A DNA stretch of 64,000 bases from Sipunculus nudus (lineage: Eukaryota; Annelida; Sipuncula; Golfingiida; Sipunculidae), in contig CM049311.1 of assembly GCA_026874595.1 (NCBI GenBank), forward strand, positions 56,057,953 through 56,121,952, given 5' to 3'. The position numbers and the translations under genes are program-made. The notes under the pieces are model-generated. The model saw nothing but the letters and a program-made list of their open reading frames with translations, searched no databases and was not told where the DNA came from. Shown here piece by piece: positions 1 to 10,955 of this stretch. Every line of letters begins with the position of its first letter. Position 1 is the first letter of the stretch.

Positions 1-1053
1 GTTTTAACCAACAACATAACAATAAACAACAAATTAATAAATTTTTATTGGTTTTTAATAACAAATTAAAGAAAAATAGAAAAGGAATTTGTTAGTTTAT
101 AATAACAGGAAATTAACTTGCAGTTACTGATGATATAAGAATCTTGTATCGATGGGTAGAATGTCACATATTCCAAATAACACCATGCAGTCACCTATGG
201 CATTTTTCAGTTCAATTTTAATGATAAAGAAGTAAATCATATTATTCATTACTAATCATTAGGGATCATATGAAGGAAATTAATGATAGACAAAGATGCA
301 GTTGATAATATTAATCTAGATTCCTACAGTGTCTAGTGTGTACATTGATGTGAAATAAGTCCAAAATGAATTTTTTACAGTTATTTTTTAATATAAATAA
401 AAGCCATAAAACCAGGTACTTATGATCATTATTTAAATGTGTGAATTTTGTATATTCTGGATTCTCAACATCATTGTTTGGTGAAAATTGAACAAATACC
501 AGACATGGTGCGAATACTTTGTAATTGTATTTAAATATGAATATGATTATGTACTCCATTATAAAATTTCTTGCATAAAGAATGGGAATTCAGGTAAAAA
601 TGAAAGTATATGAATACTCGTGCAAATACTTTCAAAATGTATTCATGAATGCATTCATGAATATATTCTTTAATATTATTTTAATAATCATATCAGTTAT
701 ATTTCATTTTAAAAAATCATATGATTCTCTTATTATTTTTAATAAAAATAATATTTGGGACAATATTTGTAATTTTTTTTAATAAATAGTTAAACTCTTA
801 TATTATATGTTCTGCTTATAAGTTATATGGCCAAGTCAAAATCTGTGTGACAATAGTACTCCAATTGTTTATAAAATAAATGAAATCAATCCTCTTCCCT
901 GTCTCCAAAGGTACTATCAAAATCATACATAAGCTAAACAACAACAACTCATAATACAGCTTATATTTATTACCACACAAAACCAGCATGTGCCTCATTT
1001 CTAAATAATATTTTTTTATCATATATAACAGCTGAGCGTCGTGATCCCTTGTT
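1..1053 (+). repeat. Dispersed Helentron-like repeat, copy A (3' part)
   Basis: This AT-rich stretch is a diverged copy of the sequence at about 7570-8790 plus 11064-11159. The shared order is a segment at 278-680, the 'ATGGCCAAGTCAAAA' block near 828, and the 'ACAGCTTAT' block near 955. It ends with CAGCTGAGCG (1029-1038) followed within about 15 bases by CTTGTT. The same ending is found at 20741-20773 and 42655-42687, so I read it as the 3' terminus of a Helentron-like non-autonomous element. No gene is seen in it; short open frames here are AT-rich noise. The left end lies outside the window. Confidence 0.6.
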
Positions 1054-2182
1054 CTACATTTTAGAGCTGATTATAGAAAAATACTCAGAAGCTTATATCT
1101 CGGGAACCATTGTGTGGATTTTCACAAAACTTACTATGATCATTGGGACTGATGGTCTGTACGTGCTGCACAATTTTGGTGGCGCCACCTGCAATTTCTG
1201 ATTTTTCAATCAATTTTTATCGGATTTTTCAATTTTGGCCTTGTGAGCGGGATATCTCTAAAAGGATTCACCGTTGGAATTTTATTTCATCAGTGAAGAT
1301 GTATATCAACAAAATCTTGGTCAAGTGCAAAGATGGGTGACCTTGACCTGTTTTTCTTTGTTTTAGAGCTGATTATACAAAAACACTCAGAAGCTTAAAT
1401 CCCAGGAACCATTGTGTGGATTTTCACAAAACTTACTATGATCATTTGGAATGATGGTCTGTGTGTGCTGCACAATTTTGGTGGCACCACTTACAATTTC
1501 TGATTTTTTAATGAATTTTTATCAGATTTTTTAATTTGGCCTTTTGTGCAGGATATCTCCAAAGGTATTCAACACAGGAACTTAATTTCTTCAGTGCTAA
1601 TGCATGATATTTACAAAATTTTTGCCAAGTTCAAAGATAGGTAATCTTGACCTACTTTTCAAGGTCACAGAGCTTAGTATAGAAAAATACTTAGGAGCTT
1701 ATTTCTCAGGAAGCATTTGGTGGATTGTTATGAAACATGGTACATACCTCTCCAATTTAAATTTATAACTGATTATCAGGTTTTGCTAATATTCTAGTTT
1801 TGCAATGCAATGCTTACAGATACTAGCCGAATGTTTGAACTGTTAGAGCATAATGACCACTTACAGATCAAGTTCGCGTTTCGTCCCAGGTGACTTATTT
1901 TTGACCATATGACAGATCCTGAACATAGAAAATTTCATGAAAGACAGAAATTTTTATGAAAATGCACATATGGACTTTTTTTCACAATGCCTGCAGATAC
2001 TGGCCTGATTTTTGGTGTGTTGCTTGATAATGACCTGTTATAGATCGAGTTTGCATTTTGCCCTTGTTGACCTACTTTTGACCATATGACACCTCCTGAA
2101 CTTAAAAATTTTTTACAAAATTTAACAAATGTTTCTAATTTGCCCCAGGCGGGGGGATTCGTGTCGTTCCGACACATCTAGT
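1054..2182 (+). repeat. Helitron-like element with internal ~302-bp tandem repeats
   Basis: Two full units and a decayed third start near 1059, 1361 and 1662, a period of about 302 bp. Each begins TTTTAGAGCTGATTATA or similar, then a variant of 'AAGCTTATATCTCGGGAACC', then GGTGGCGCCACC (about 1190) or GGTGGCACCACT (about 1480). The right end is a perfect hairpin, GTGTCG-TTC-CGACAC at 2161-2175, two bases later CTAGT (2178-2182), then a T run. A short hairpin followed by CTRRT next to T is the Helitron 3' signature. No Rep/helicase coding is present, so this would be non-autonomous. The 5' boundary is not resolved. Confidence 0.55.
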
Positions 2183-3342
2183 TTTTTTTCTAAAATTATA
2201 TTTTTGTATTATGTATTATTTATATTTATATTTATATTTGTATTTAATAATGACCAGTAGTTGTCATTTTAGTATATTTTTAGCAAATTCATAAGAAATA
2301 ATTCACATATATGTTGAAAATAAAAGTTGTTGTGACCAGGGGGAGGAGTTGTGACCCCTGTATCTGTCCTTCTGAGAATTACATAACAACAACAGCACAA
2401 CCAGACACCAGACGTATGGAATCCAGGTGATACAGCAGTATACTGCTTGAAATAAAACAGTTAAAAGTTTTGACAGTACATGTTAAACAATATATATTTA
2501 TATCTTACATTGCTTCTTTACTCCTTGTTAATGGAACAGGAAAGAAACCCTGATCTATTACATGATACTTTTGATCATGTGTTTCAACTTTTAAGTGCTC
2601 ATCTTTATACATTTGGGATTTAAACTTTGTTGTTTGTTTTACCATATTTGTGCCTTGATCAGGAGTGCAGAGCTAAAGGAAAAAAAAGCACTTTAAAAAC
2701 CCTTAATGTAGAGATACTCAGTAAAATTTTTTAGATTATGCATGACATACTATAAATAAGCGCACCATCTGGGAGCTTACTGTTTTACCGGGTAGGTGTC
2801 AACATCTGCTTCAGCATCTGCACTTTTAAAATGCTTATAACTCCCACATGCTGGCATCTCTCAAAATTATATCATAATTCTGTATTATTGAGGCAAAAAA
2901 CTTTTGCCTGGTGCTGTGACCTTGACTTTTGCTCTCAAGGTCAAGTCACAGTAGACGTGAATCTTTTATTTGTTGGCATTATAGCATCAAGGGTTTTGAT
3001 TGGATTTTGTTCAAATCTAGTGGAAGGCAACTACTAATGAATCTCTTGAACTGATTCACTTTTGGTTGACTGTGACCATTATTTGCACAATTTTTTAGCA
3101 CTTGGGCATTTTCAATAATGACTAAATCATCAAAAAGTGGTTTTAGGCACATCGCAGGCATATTGTCAAATATTCTTGTATATTGATTTTTTTCTGAAAT
3201 TAGGTGAATGCACATGTAATAGGTCTCCAGGAAACTTTCTTCACTGGTAAAACAATACTTGAAAAGTTTATGTTCACAGGATTTCACAAACCAGTGACTG
3301 CCATTCATTCAAGAGGAGGTACTGCAATTTAAGTAAAAGACA
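2183..3342. other. Non-coding stretch, probably intron of BCKDHB
   Basis: No exon is recognised here. The stretch opens with AT-rich sequence, then unique-looking DNA. Around 2918-2956 is an imperfect hairpin built from TGTGACCTTGAC and its near-complement, the same motif as in repeat units elsewhere. It lies upstream of the last BCKDHB exon on the same strand, so it is most simply part of that gene's last intron. Confidence 0.4.
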
Positions 3343-3740
3343 ATGATAAATTTACAAGAATTGATCCCACTTCAACGCCATTGAATGCTGTATGCATTGC
3401 AATTGACGGTCCAAGAGTTTTCGTCTGTGTTATATATGCATCACCAAAGATGACAAAATCTGAATGCAACAGAGCCATCTCAGAGATTATATCTGTTTTA
3501 CCACACAGTGTACACACTGTTATTGCTGATGACTTTAACCAGCATTTACCACAGCATTCAGATATCCAGTTTCTAACACTACAGCAGCTTGGTTACACAC
3601 AACAGATCAGTTCTCCAACAACAAAAACTGGAACCCTGTTAGACCATATCTATACTGCCAACAGTCTTTCTGCTCTGTCTGGTGTCATATTCACCTACTA
3701 CAGCTATCACCATGCCACATTTTGCAGCTTCCAGTAGATA
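3343..3740 (+). pseudogene. Endonuclease (EEP-like) fragment of a mobile element
   Basis: An open frame at 3381-3737 reads as the C-terminal half of an exonuclease/endonuclease/phosphatase-type domain of transposon origin. It shows a VIADDFNQ block (residues 47-54; the family usually has GDFN), a GTLLDHIY block (residues 83-90), and a TYYSYHHATFC ending where active enzymes usually have YYSDHD. No N-terminal catalytic part or reverse transcriptase follows, and the frame stops right after the histidine motif. Such domains occur in CR1/Jockey-type LINEs and also in animal Helentrons, which fits the Helentron-like repeats nearby. It sits in the probable last intron of BCKDHB and is a dead fragment. 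Confidence 0.6.
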
Positions 3741-3972
3741 TTTATTCTATTACATCTCATGTATATCATATACTCTTTCTCCCTTAACAACTTCTGTCCT
3801 CACTTCAGCACCAGGTCTGGAGTTCTTATATATTAGTATTGCAGTATGATATGTTGATATGATTTCCTGAAATAATGTGCGGGGCTTCATGTATTTGAAT
3901 GCAAATACAGCTTTATCTAGTTTTAAATCATTTATAACATGAAATTTAAACTGTGCTATGGTTTGTTTGTAG
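3741..3972. other. Intron end leading into BCKDHB last exon
   Basis: Non-coding sequence ending in a pyrimidine-biased tract and TTTGTTTGTAG, a good splice acceptor at 3971-3972. No branch point was assigned. Confidence 0.5.
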
Positions 3973-4113
3973 GAGCAGTGTTTCCTAAACCTGGAGGCAC
4001 CTATTCAGCGAGTGTGTGGCTATGATACCCCCTTCCCCCATATATTCGAGCCATTCTATATGCCCGACAAATGGAGATGCTTTGAAACCATCAAGAAAAT
4101 CATGGACTTTTAA
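3973..4113 (+). CDS. BCKDHB: BCKDHB, terminal coding exon (C-terminal 46 residues)
   Basis: This exon encodes the C-terminus of the E1-beta subunit of the branched-chain 2-oxoacid dehydrogenase complex. In the mitochondrial matrix that enzyme decarboxylates the 2-oxo acids of leucine, isoleucine and valine and passes the acyl group to the E2 lipoyl domain. It starts directly after the acceptor AG at 3971-3972 and reads 46 codons in phase 0 to TAA at 4111-4113. The peptide contains [20 protein letters not shown] and then [12 protein letters not shown], nearly identical to the end of animal BCKDHB; the family normally ends within a few residues of here. Upstream exons are not found in the window and must lie to the left. 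The reading frame is undamaged, so the gene is probably live. Too short for ordinary ORF calling; identified from the conserved sequence. Confidence 0.93.
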   Translation, partial: EQCFLNLEAPIQRVCGYDTPFPHIFEPFYMPDKWRCFETIKKIMDF

Positions 4114-5770
4114 GAATCTTTTTATTTGTCAGGAACAGCAAGTTTTCTGCTACATATTCTGCCAGCAGATCTCACTACTTTAAAATAAAGGAACTGAGAT
4201 TAGGTTGACAAAATATATCAGAAAGGGTCTTTGATAATGTTGCAAGAAATATGATTAGAAACTGAAAGAAGTTAAGGGCTTGTTTATTTGAGACATATAA
4301 AGTGGTGGTGCCATCAAGGCCACATGCTGGCCTATGTGATTGCATAAATAGATTTATTGTTTCCACTATTAAAACACAGACTGTGTTGGGTGCACTGACA
4401 GCTCTGATGCAAGTATTACCTTGTGGATATTGCATATTTTTCACCTTAATAATTTTCAAATTTCAGCAACATATGAAGTAACTTGATGCAAAACACACAA
4501 GGTCTACCAAGTGAGAATGATATTCTGTCAATAAAAATAAATCAAGATATGTAACATTGAAGACTACATTTCTTAAAGTATCTGAGTGAAAAAAAGATGG
4601 GTAAAGATCTTTTCCATAAAGGGAATTTGAAGAGAGTTCACATCATGTTCCAGTGTAGATCTGATTGTTATAATTACCTTATAACACTTATCTGTACAGA
4701 AAACACATTAAATGTGGTTTCCTTGTATATATTATCATAGTTATTTGTGTCAAAGTAACTTACCGCATCTTGTGCCATCGTCCATGCAGTTCATATATTA
4801 AATCATATAACTTTCTGTTCAAGTGCAGTATTTCTGTAACTTATGCTGTTCATCTTAAAATACTGTTCATCTCTATGTTTTTTTTGTAATAACAGTTGTA
4901 TTTTTGCCGGGTGTTTTCTCTCATATCGCCTGGCTCTTCAAAATTTACTATCAAAATGGTATTTATTCTAATACCACTTTGTTCTAATTGGAATTAATAC
5001 ATGTCAATTATAGATCTGTTGATGGATTGATACAAGGTGTCATCTGATACATTTGTTGTAGAAAAAAGCATTTTCAGAAGGTGGTGTGACATTTACCTAG
5101 TTAAAATTTCCATTAGGAGAATTTGCCATGTAGTGTTATCATGTAAATTACTATTCTGTGAAAGTTGTTTCAGACTGATATCTCGTTTTGATTGTACTGT
5201 GGGAAGTTTTATGTATATTAAGTGTGTAACTATAACACTGTTTAAAAATGCTGTAAAATAGGACTGGATTTAAGGTAGTGTGAGTACTGCGTTACGTTGT
5301 ACATCTCTTAAAATGGCAGCATCAGAAAGTAGTTCCTACACCTGGCATATATCTGATCCATAGGTTTATATCTCTAAAGAATGCATATTTTTGTGAAGGT
5401 CATATTTCTGGTGAGGTGTATTTCGTATTTTAATTGACAGTATACAGTATAGAGTGGTAAACCCAACTGATCAAGTAGAATAAGGTATCTAACCAATGTG
5501 CTGTGATTCAGGATTAATAAACTTGTCTGTGAAGATAGCAGACCGACCTTTGTCAGTGCTTGGCGCAGCGGCATTTTGGAAATAACTCTGGGTGGTTTGG
5601 CTTCACATGATGTATGTATTTTTTAGCACGAGCATTCATAGATCAGCAATTGCTGTTGAGTCCCAGACATTAAGATCTGTAACTGTTAATGTGGTGTATT
5701 TTGTGATCTGTTGTTTGAATCCTTATGTTCAGCTCATTCTAATGATGTGAGAACTAAATAGAATGTGAGA
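4114..5770 (+). other. Probable BCKDHB 3' UTR and downstream sequence
   Basis: No coding sequence is seen. Candidate AATAAA poly(A) signals follow the stop codon near 4182, 4540 and 5515; I cannot tell which is used. The region looks less repetitive than its surroundings, as expected for a 3' UTR and flank. Confidence 0.4.
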
Positions 5771-6849
5771 GATCAGGGTAGTGAATTATGCAGGGTTGCT
5801 GTGAACCCGCTAGTGGTAGCACTTTAAGATGGCTCGTTATTTTGTTCTTTCATAGCCGTTATGTCCTATGTAATACCCGTTGGACCATCGTTGGTGTTAA
5901 AGGGGCCCAGTTGCCTATCTGACCTTTATAAACTTAAGGTAATCCCTTGGAGCTTTTGTAAATAAGGTCATTAACGTGAATATCCCCGCACACAGGCTGC
6001 TTGTTTTGTTTATATCAACGTGTATATGTTTGGGCCTGTCAACATAATCTAAACAAATTCAACAAGGGCATCTGGCAGCTTGTCAAAAAAGCCAGTGCTT
6101 TGCAAATAGTGTTTTTCAACAAGTGACCTTTCTACTTCCACATTTATGCAACCTACCACAATGTTTTTCCTGTTTGTCAACATTGCTGTGTTTCCAATCA
6201 TGTTGTTGATAAACAAGTTCACAAAGGCCTTATAAGAACTATTCACAACAAAAATTACCCTTAGATCAACAGAGGAAGCCAGAAATCACAATTTTTTATT
6301 CCTCCAAAGGTAGGTGAATGGGCACCTGTAACAAAAGATATAAGATATTACGTCTTAGAATGAACTACATCAAATTATACTCTGTATCATCCTAACCTGA
6401 AGTTATATAAAGACATATATAGCGTAATAAATTAACCGATGTACCAGACCCTGGGTCTGTGTAGTTGTTTGACAATCACTTCGCGATTTATCAACATACA
6501 CCTGTTTCTAGGATTGCATTTGTGAATGTGAATGGAAACTTTACATGCGTTGTACATGAATGTTATGTTTCCTTTAAATACAAAGTATTTGGGTTTACAA
6601 GGCTTCAGTAAATATGAAGATATGTCGCCCTGCACTGCGCACGACTATGGTGTAAATAACATTACCCATTGAGGAAATGCCATCAAAATGTATGTGATCA
6701 GAAATAAAAAAAAAAAAAATCAGGAAGATTTACCAGTTTGCCGAATTTTAATGGAACCATTTTCACACGTGGTGACTTTTGTTAGAAAAGTATCAAAAGA
6801 CATTTTAAATTTGGTTCAGTTTGGTAAGTGACAATATGCTTGTAAGCCG
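5771..6849. other. Intergenic, no gene recognised
   Basis: Unique-looking AT-rich DNA. Around 6291-6320 is the reverse complement of a short segment seen again at about 24675 and 36650 ('GCCCATTCACC' core), so an old dispersed repeat edge may be present. Short frames on the minus strand show no recognisable domain. Confidence 0.4.
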
Positions 6850-7490
6850 TAAGCCGGACATAAAGCACTTTGTAAAAAATTCAGGAAATATATTTACTCC
6901 CTTAACTTGAGAATCGCTGAAGCTAGAGACTTTTTTTCAGGTACGTTACTATATTTAGTCAAGATTCAATTGTATACCCAAAATTAAATCTGAATTTTCA
7001 AATTTTATAAGTTATTAGCATAAATATGAAATCATTACCTTAAATTTTGCCCAGATTTGACCATGGCACATTTTTTTCCTATAACTGCTGTGGATTCAAT
7101 TTTCACAGCATATTTTTATTAGCATTTCATCTGTTAAGATCTTAAATTTGAAACCAGTTGATCAAAAACTGTAGATTTTATTTAAGTTTTCAAGCACCAT
7201 GTAAAGTATTGTTTGGATCAAGCTAGTTTTATGCAGTTTGCTGGAGCTCAGCTCCCAAGCTTCCTAGGCCAGCTCTCAGCTCCCATAATTTGGCATACAG
7301 TTAGAAGTCCCCCAAATCCCCTACAAAACCAAAAGTTTGGTCACTAGGACTGCATTTCTTCGAGATATTAAGAAAAAACTTAAAATTTTCGATAAAAAAC
7401 CCATTGTTACATTTCAAGACCGCCTAACATGAAAACCACTGATCTGACTTAGACCATATAAAATATACATGTTCTTCTATACACTTTCAA
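6850..7490 (+). repeat. Dispersed repeat, relative of 41860-42440
   Basis: Blocks match in the same order at 41860-42440: 'CAGGAAATATATTT', a stretch around 'AAATTTTGCCC..ATTTGA', 'TTCAATTTTCACNG', 'AAAACTGTAG.TTTTAT', and an 'AAGTTTT' segment. Divergence is substantial. In the second location the sequence is internal to a short element with Helentron-like ends, so this is probably the body of an older relative. Non-coding. Confidence 0.5.
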
Positions 7491-7559
7491 TGCACATGGC
7501 TAGAAATTGTCAGTGTTGCATAACTGTTTAAAGTTATGGGCCTAAACATAATGCAATTT

Positions 7560-8790
7560 GAAAAAAATCAAGGAAATTATTGATAGACAAATATGCAGTT
7601 GGTAATATTAATCTAAAATTTCCAGGTCTTTTACAAGTGTTTAGCTTGTTAATTTATATTTATTTCAAAATTTAAAATAAAAAAAATAAAATGTCAATAG
7701 TTTTAAAATTTTACTCTGACAAGTACTGATTAAAGATGTCAATATGTTTCACTAATGAAATTAAGACTTATGGCTGTATCAGCTTTCACAGGACTATGTA
7801 AATAATCAAAATTTATATTACTGGTTCCTTTATTTTAGTTAATAAAATTAAACTTGCCCATCTCTAGTTTTCTCTTTGTTTAATTAATTTATAGGGTGTT
7901 CATATCCTTGGATTATTTTTTACACATTTAATGGTTTCATAGCTGAGATTACTTTTAATTTTTTTTCTGATAATTTTTTAAAACAAAATATTTGAAAAAA
8001 TGATAAAAAACAGACCTTAGACAAGTTCTCATTATGATTTCTGTAATGTTAATAATTGTCATAAGACTCTTGCTATGCCTAGTGCGTAGATTGATGTGAA
8101 AGTTGTCCAAAGTAATTATAATAGTTTTATTTTTTAAATATAAATTAAAGCCATTAAACCAGCTACTTATGATCATTATTTAAAATTGTGAAATTTGTAT
8201 ATTCTGGATTCTCAAGAATTTCGTTCAGCTGAAACATAATAAATACCAGGCAAATGTATTTGAATGTGAATATGAATATTTACTCTATAATTTCATGCAT
8301 AAGAATAGGAAAACAGGTAAAAATGAAAGTATTTGATTACAAATACTTTCAAAATGTATTCATGAATGCATTCAAGAATATATTCTTTAATATACTTTAA
8401 TAATCATTTATTTTGAATATATTATTTAAACAATCTTTTCAGATGATACTGTTATCATTTTTAATTTAAGTTATATTTGACTCAATATTTGTTATTAATT
8501 TTTAATAAATATTTTAACTTCAATCATTTGTGCTATTGCTACTCTTGGGTAGGGACAACCTGTAATTATTAAACAAGAGTTAACTAATTTGTAAAAAAAA
8601 AACATAATATACATGACTTATAATGGACAGTTTTTTTTTCAAATAATCATACTGCAATGTAGATAAAGTTTTATGGCCAAGTCAAAACCTACATGACAAT
8701 AGCACACCATTTCCAACTGTAAATAATATGAATGACATCAATCCTCTTCCCTGTATCCAAGCATCTTATCAAAATCCTACATAACTTGAG
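7560..8790 (+). repeat. Dispersed repeat, copy B, left part (split by DIRS element)
   Basis: Alignable to 278-940: 'GATAGACAAATATGCAGTTG' (7573 against 286), the 'GATTGATGTGAAA' region (8090 against 342), 'TACTTATGATCATTATTTAAA' (8164 against 417), and 'ATCAATCCTCTTCCCTGT' (8737 against 883). It carries about 430 bp near 7640-8060 that copy A lacks. It breaks off at 8790 at the DIRS left end and resumes at 11064. Non-coding. Confidence 0.65.
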
Positions 8791-8850
8791 TTCTACTACG
8801 CTACCATTGGTTGGCGAGATTATACGAGAGGGCGCTGTCCTATCCCACAA
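8791..8850 (+). repeat. DIRS left inverted terminal repeat
   Basis: Begins TTCTACTACGCTACC and ends TATCCCACAA. The first 39 bases recur inverted at 10770-10808. The whole block recurs inverted, with several mismatches in its outer half, at 10956-11015. Confidence 0.85.
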
Positions 8851-8946
8851 GTCATTGCGTTGTTTATCCTCGGATCATTAGCACATGCCGTTCTGAAGTC
8901 GCTAATTTTGCCGTTTTTCCACGTGATTTGAAGAATCTGTAATTCA

Positions 8947-9331
8947 GTGGCGTGTGAAATATGGGAATTCTGCATTAAGAATTCCATTTGGTTATCTGCC
9001 TCGCATCTACCAGGTGTGCAGAATTTAGAGGCGGATCGAGAATCGCGCGTCTTTTCAGACAACACAGAATGGGAACTTGGACAAGATGTGTTTTCAAAAA
9101 TTGTGGGTCATTTCGGGCAGCCCCAAGTCGACTGTTTGCTTCACGCCTTAATAACAAAGTGGAAACTTATTTTGCATGGAAAGCTGACCCTTTTGCCATA
9201 GGCATAGACAGTATGGTCCACCCATGGAATGATTATGCCTTAACTTACTGTTTTCCTCCTTTTAGCATGCTGACAAGAATACTGCAAAAGATAGAAAGAG
9301 ACCAAGCAGAGGTTATCCTGGTGGCACCACT
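8947..9331 (+). pseudogene. DIRS RNase H C-terminal remnant, frameshifted
   Basis: The frame from 8947 gives IWEFCIKN, then HLPGVQNLEADRESR and TEWELGQDVF, which is the C-terminal part of the DIRS RT/RNase H protein (the 'PGVxNxEADxESR' block is family-typical). Near 9137 the homology jumps to another frame, continuing FASRLNNKVE, then PFAIGIDSM, YCFPPFS, LQKIERDQAEVILVAPLW and further, up to roughly 9470. A one-base indel at about 9137 explains this. The polymerase core (the YxDD region) is absent, so the remnant cannot act as an RT. The second frame overlaps the start of the recombinase gene, an arrangement normal in DIRS elements. Confidence 0.75.
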
Positions 9332-10456
9332 GTGGACCACGAAAAGCTGGTTCCCATTTCTTCTGCATCTACTGATTGCACCCCCAGTTCTACTACCACA
9401 GAGCCCATCCCTGCTGAGAATGCCTCATGCTCCAGACAAAATACACCCATTGTGGAGGAAAATGCGCCTGATGGCCTCACGATTGTCAGGAAAGCCTTGC
9501 AAGAAAAAGGCTTATCTTCGCGAGCAAGAGAGATCATTATGTTGTCATGGAGAAAAAACACAAAAAAGCAATATAGAATATACATCCAAAAATGGATTAC
9601 CTTTGCCAATACCAGGAGGTTTGATCCATTGTATCCATCTATAGGACAAATTGTTGATTTTCTCACCACACTTTTTGATTCTGGCCTGAAATATAGTGCT
9701 ATTAATACAGCAAGATCTGCCCTGTCAAGTTTTGTAGAGATACACAAGTCTATTTCAGTAGGAAATGACCCTTTAGTCAAACGGTTTATGAAAGCAGTTT
9801 TTCAAACAAGACCATCTTTACCAAGATATAAACATGTGTGGGATGTGGAACCAGTACTGTCATACTTAAAATCACTGAGGCCAAATAATACTCTGACTTT
9901 GAAAGATCTTAGTTGCAAACTGGTGATGTTAATTGCTTTGATAAGTGGACAACGTGGACAATCTATACACATGTTAGATTTAGCAAACATGACACGTCAA
10001 GCTGGGTCAGTCACATTTGTGTTACCGTCCTTAGTGAAGCAGTCTAGAGTAAATAGGCCTCAACCAGTGATTGTCTTGAAGGAATACCAAATAGATCATG
10101 ATTTGTGTGTTTTAAAATGTTTAGATGAGTACATTGCTAAGACAGAAGCCTTCAGGAAAAACAGTGACTGTACAAAGATGTTTCTTAGTGTAGTGACACC
10201 ACATAAGCCTGTTACAAAAGACACTCTCAGTCGCTGGATAAAAATTGTAATGATCAAAGCAGGCATTGATGTTTCTATATTTAAACCCCACAGCACAAGG
10301 TCTGCTTCCTCCAGCAAAGCAGCACTACATAGAGTTCCAATGGACACTATCCTTCACACAGCAGGCTGGTCAAGAGAATCCACTTTTGCAAAATTTTATC
10401 AGAAACCAATTTTAGAGAATGATAATAGCTATGCCAATGCAGTACTTAATCTTTAA
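9332..10456 (+). CDS. DIRS tyrosine recombinase (phage-integrase fold)
   Basis: Catalyses insertion of the circular DNA copy of a DIRS element by tyrosine-recombinase strand exchange. The open frame gives 374 residues to a TAA at 10456. Numbering from 9332: an N-terminal core-binding region at about 65-170 (SWRKNTKKQYRIYIQKW, typical of the family), first catalytic Arg208 in SGQRGQSIHML, His320 and Arg323 in KPHSTRSAS, Trp346 in AGWSRE, and nucleophile Tyr356 in AKFYQKP. The Arg-His-x-x-Arg-Trp-Tyr set is complete and undamaged. The frame opens on GTG, and the first in-frame ATG is only at residue 70, inside the domain. The true start is therefore unresolved and may be earlier by overlap, or lost. 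An intact recombinase in a copy with broken RNase H and no RT is notable. Confidence 0.85.
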   Translation: MDHEKLVPISSASTDCTPSSTTTEPIPAENASCSRQNTPIVEENAPDGLTIVRKALQEKGLSSRAREIIMLSWRKNTKKQYRIYIQKWITFANTRRFDPLYPSIGQIVDFLTTLFDSGLKYSAINTARSALSSFVEIHKSISVGNDPLVKRFMKAVFQTRPSLPRYKHVWDVEPVLSYLKSLRPNNTLTLKDLSCKLVMLIALISGQRGQSIHMLDLANMTRQAGSVTFVLPSLVKQSRVNRPQPVIVLKEYQIDHDLCVLKCLDEYIAKTEAFRKNSDCTKMFLSVVTPHKPVTKDTLSRWIKIVMIKAGIDVSIFKPHSTRSASSSKAALHRVPMDTILHTAGWSRESTFAKFYQKPILENDNSYANAVLNL

Positions 10457-10769
10457 ACTATCAGTGCAGTTAAGAAGAGTGTTAACCTAGTACATTAGCT
10501 ACCAGTAATTGGCCTGTTAGTCGGCCTGTTTTTATTTAATTTTAATGTGTTCTACATTCTCAAAGATATCATAGATGATGAAGGGAGTTTTACATCATTG
10601 TTTTGTGTATACACATACATACACAAGCTATATGTGTTCATGTAGAGTAGAAATAAATCTTGTATATATATCTACAGATTTGTCTTGATCTTGAACTTGA
10701 CCTCTCCATTCATATCCTCACACATGATGCCACTCTGAATTGGCCTCCCTAGCCATGTTCCCGTTAAAG
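10457..10769. other. DIRS 3' untranslated segment
   Basis: Non-coding sequence between the recombinase stop and the internal complementary region, still inside the element. No motif recognised beyond AT-rich tracts. Confidence 0.5.
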
Positions 10770-10892
10770 TCTCGTATAATCTCGCCAACCAATGGTAGCG
10801 TAGTAGAATTGTAAAGTTAAACAAGCCTTACCTGTAAGGTGAAGTTTGACTGGAATTCTACTTAGGTACCATGGTTGGCTAGAGATTATGCG
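10770..10892 (+). repeat. DIRS internal complementary region
   Basis: 10770-10808 is the perfect reverse complement of the outermost 39 bases at the left end. 10806-10892 is the near-perfect reverse complement of the outermost right end (10978-11063). Read on the minus strand, the block is therefore right end joined to left end. In DIRS elements this region templates completion of the termini and circle closure. Confidence 0.85.
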
Positions 10893-10955
10893 CCCACCCT
10901 TGGTAACCCACCCATTAATGTGGAACATGGCCAGTACGGCGTTAAATAATGACTT

